A stretch of 64,000 nucleotides of DNA from Trissonchulus latispiculum. Taxonomy: Eukaryota > Nematoda > Enoplea > Enoplida > Ironidae. The notes under the pieces were generated by a model. It saw nothing but the letters and a program-made list of their open reading frames with translations. It was not told the DNA's origin and did no database searches. This document shows positions 63,082 through 64,000 of this stretch, one piece after another. The stretch covers positions 62,001 to 126,000 of the forward strand of contig JASAND010006820.1 of the NCBI GenBank assembly GCA_030248195.1. Reading direction: 5' to 3'. Each line of letters starts with the position of its first letter. The first letter of the stretch is position 1. The translations under genes and the position numbers were made by a program.

Positions 63082-64000
63082 GGTCCTTTAGTTTCTGCAG
63101 CATTAATAACCATGACAAGTCCCTCCAACATTTGTTTTCTCTGAAACAAAGTTTGTAGATAAAGTCTACGCCAATTTAAGGAAATGTTAAAACGATTAAA
63201 TGATTAAATAATTTTGAACACGTATAATTTTGAATATCCAAGTCAAATATAACGTAAATTTAAAATTCTACGTGAAACCAAAACGAGAAACGCAGAATAA
63301 GCAGAATTTTCCGCATATTGTGTTTTTAAGAGCATATTTGTGTAAACAGATTTCAGCCAAACATTTTCTAACCATTGAATTCTCCAAGCGCCTGCATCAG
63401 AAAAATCAGCAAATTTTACGTAGATTCAAAACACGAGCGCCAAAGTTAATTTGAAAGATATATTATTTGAACATTGACATTTATGACGCCGGTGAGCATT
63501 TGGAGTTTCCGTCTATTGCCGAAATAGGAGACGTGAAAGACTTGCCGTGCTGCATTTCGAGATACAGACGCTCTTGCTTCCGACATCGAGCTGCCAGCTA
63601 GTTGACTTCAGGAACTTGGCTGATTCTGTAAAAAAACTATTAACACTCTATTGTTGGCTTTGCAGGTGGTGTTGTTGGGTGCAAAATGAGTTGTTCTACA
63701 GTTGTGAGTTGCCTTTTTACTTCAATAATTAAGGGAGAGGGGGCTACGAATTTCACTGAAGGTACTATGTTCGAAGAGCTAGCTAATCTTTCGCCGCATA
63801 ATAGTATTAGGCTTAGTACAAAATAGCTTAAGGTATGAAAGAACTCCAGCAAGCGTAGCGTCCAGTAGAGCCTTCAGAAGTAGGCGTTGATGGTAGAAAC
63901 CTTGACATGACACGTATATAGCTTTGTTGCACCCTGAAAGCTATGTGAGTAGTAATAGAGACATCAATTGGGACCTGTTTGGGAGACGATTTTAATCCCT
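63082..64000. other. Right end of window, possible exon fragment
   Basis: AT-rich. 63480-63600 reads 'YDAGEHLEFPSIAEIGDVKD' on the + strand and an acceptor-like GGCTTTGCAG lies at 63655-63664, but no complete exon can be supported. Confidence 0.25.

Overview
This is a transposon-rich stretch of a metazoan (invertebrate) nuclear genome. The evidence is two intron-split host genes with GT-AG exons on the + strand, metazoan-type Polinton/Maverick, Gypsy and CR1-like elements, many small inverted-repeat elements, and an AT-rich background with micro- and minisatellites. I cannot name the species.

Layout. (1) Positions 71-31170 hold a caspase gene. I read seven exons (71-176, 16042-16145, 17055-17222, 19518-19737, 23848-23964, 24492-24601, 31018-31170) whose phases all join and predict about 325 residues. 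Intron 1 carries a 14,043-bp Polinton (1595-15637) with AG...CT ends and a 6-bp target duplication GACCTC. Other introns carry hAT-like MITEs, fold-back elements, a 48-bp perfect palindrome, and (intron 6) a block of at least 12 short hairpins. (2) Positions 31171-40000 are intergenic. They hold a 1.6-kb TIR element, a minisatellite, a MITE, and a 2.2-kb TIR element with 60-bp repeat arrays. (3) From 40740 a second host gene runs on the + strand: a signal-peptide exon (40740-40914), then two exons (42853-43037, 51562-51732) that look like the two halves of a WIF domain, as in RYK/WIF receptors. The first exon lies inside a CR1-like LINE. The intron after the second exon holds a Gypsy-type element (43238 to about 50655). 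(4) Positions 51733-64000 contain fold-back elements, MITEs, a decayed zinc-finger ORF, a possible minus-strand exon and a CA-rich cassette that is also present at 34.6 kb.

The Polinton encodes a protein-primed DNA polymerase B (minus strand), and on the + strand a packaging ATPase, integrase with chromodomain, minor and major jelly-roll capsid proteins, an adenain-like protease, a core-protein-like ORF, a RING-H2 protein and several small ORFs. Polymerase, integrase, major capsid and one further gene carry stops or frameshifts, so this copy looks inactive. ATPase, minor capsid, protease and RING frames are open.

The most unusual item is in the Gypsy element. Its uninterrupted pol frame (part of protease, then RT, RNase H and integrase) is followed after 1 kb by an 822-residue ORF that starts Met-Gly, has a long Pro/Ala-rich region, and ends in a WRN/EXD2-like DEDDy 3'-5' exonuclease domain with all catalytic positions visible. 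The order suggests either an accessory 3' gene or a circularly permuted or tandem copy in which this ORF is the Gag. Boundaries of repeats and all family names come from reading by eye; no database or folding program was used.
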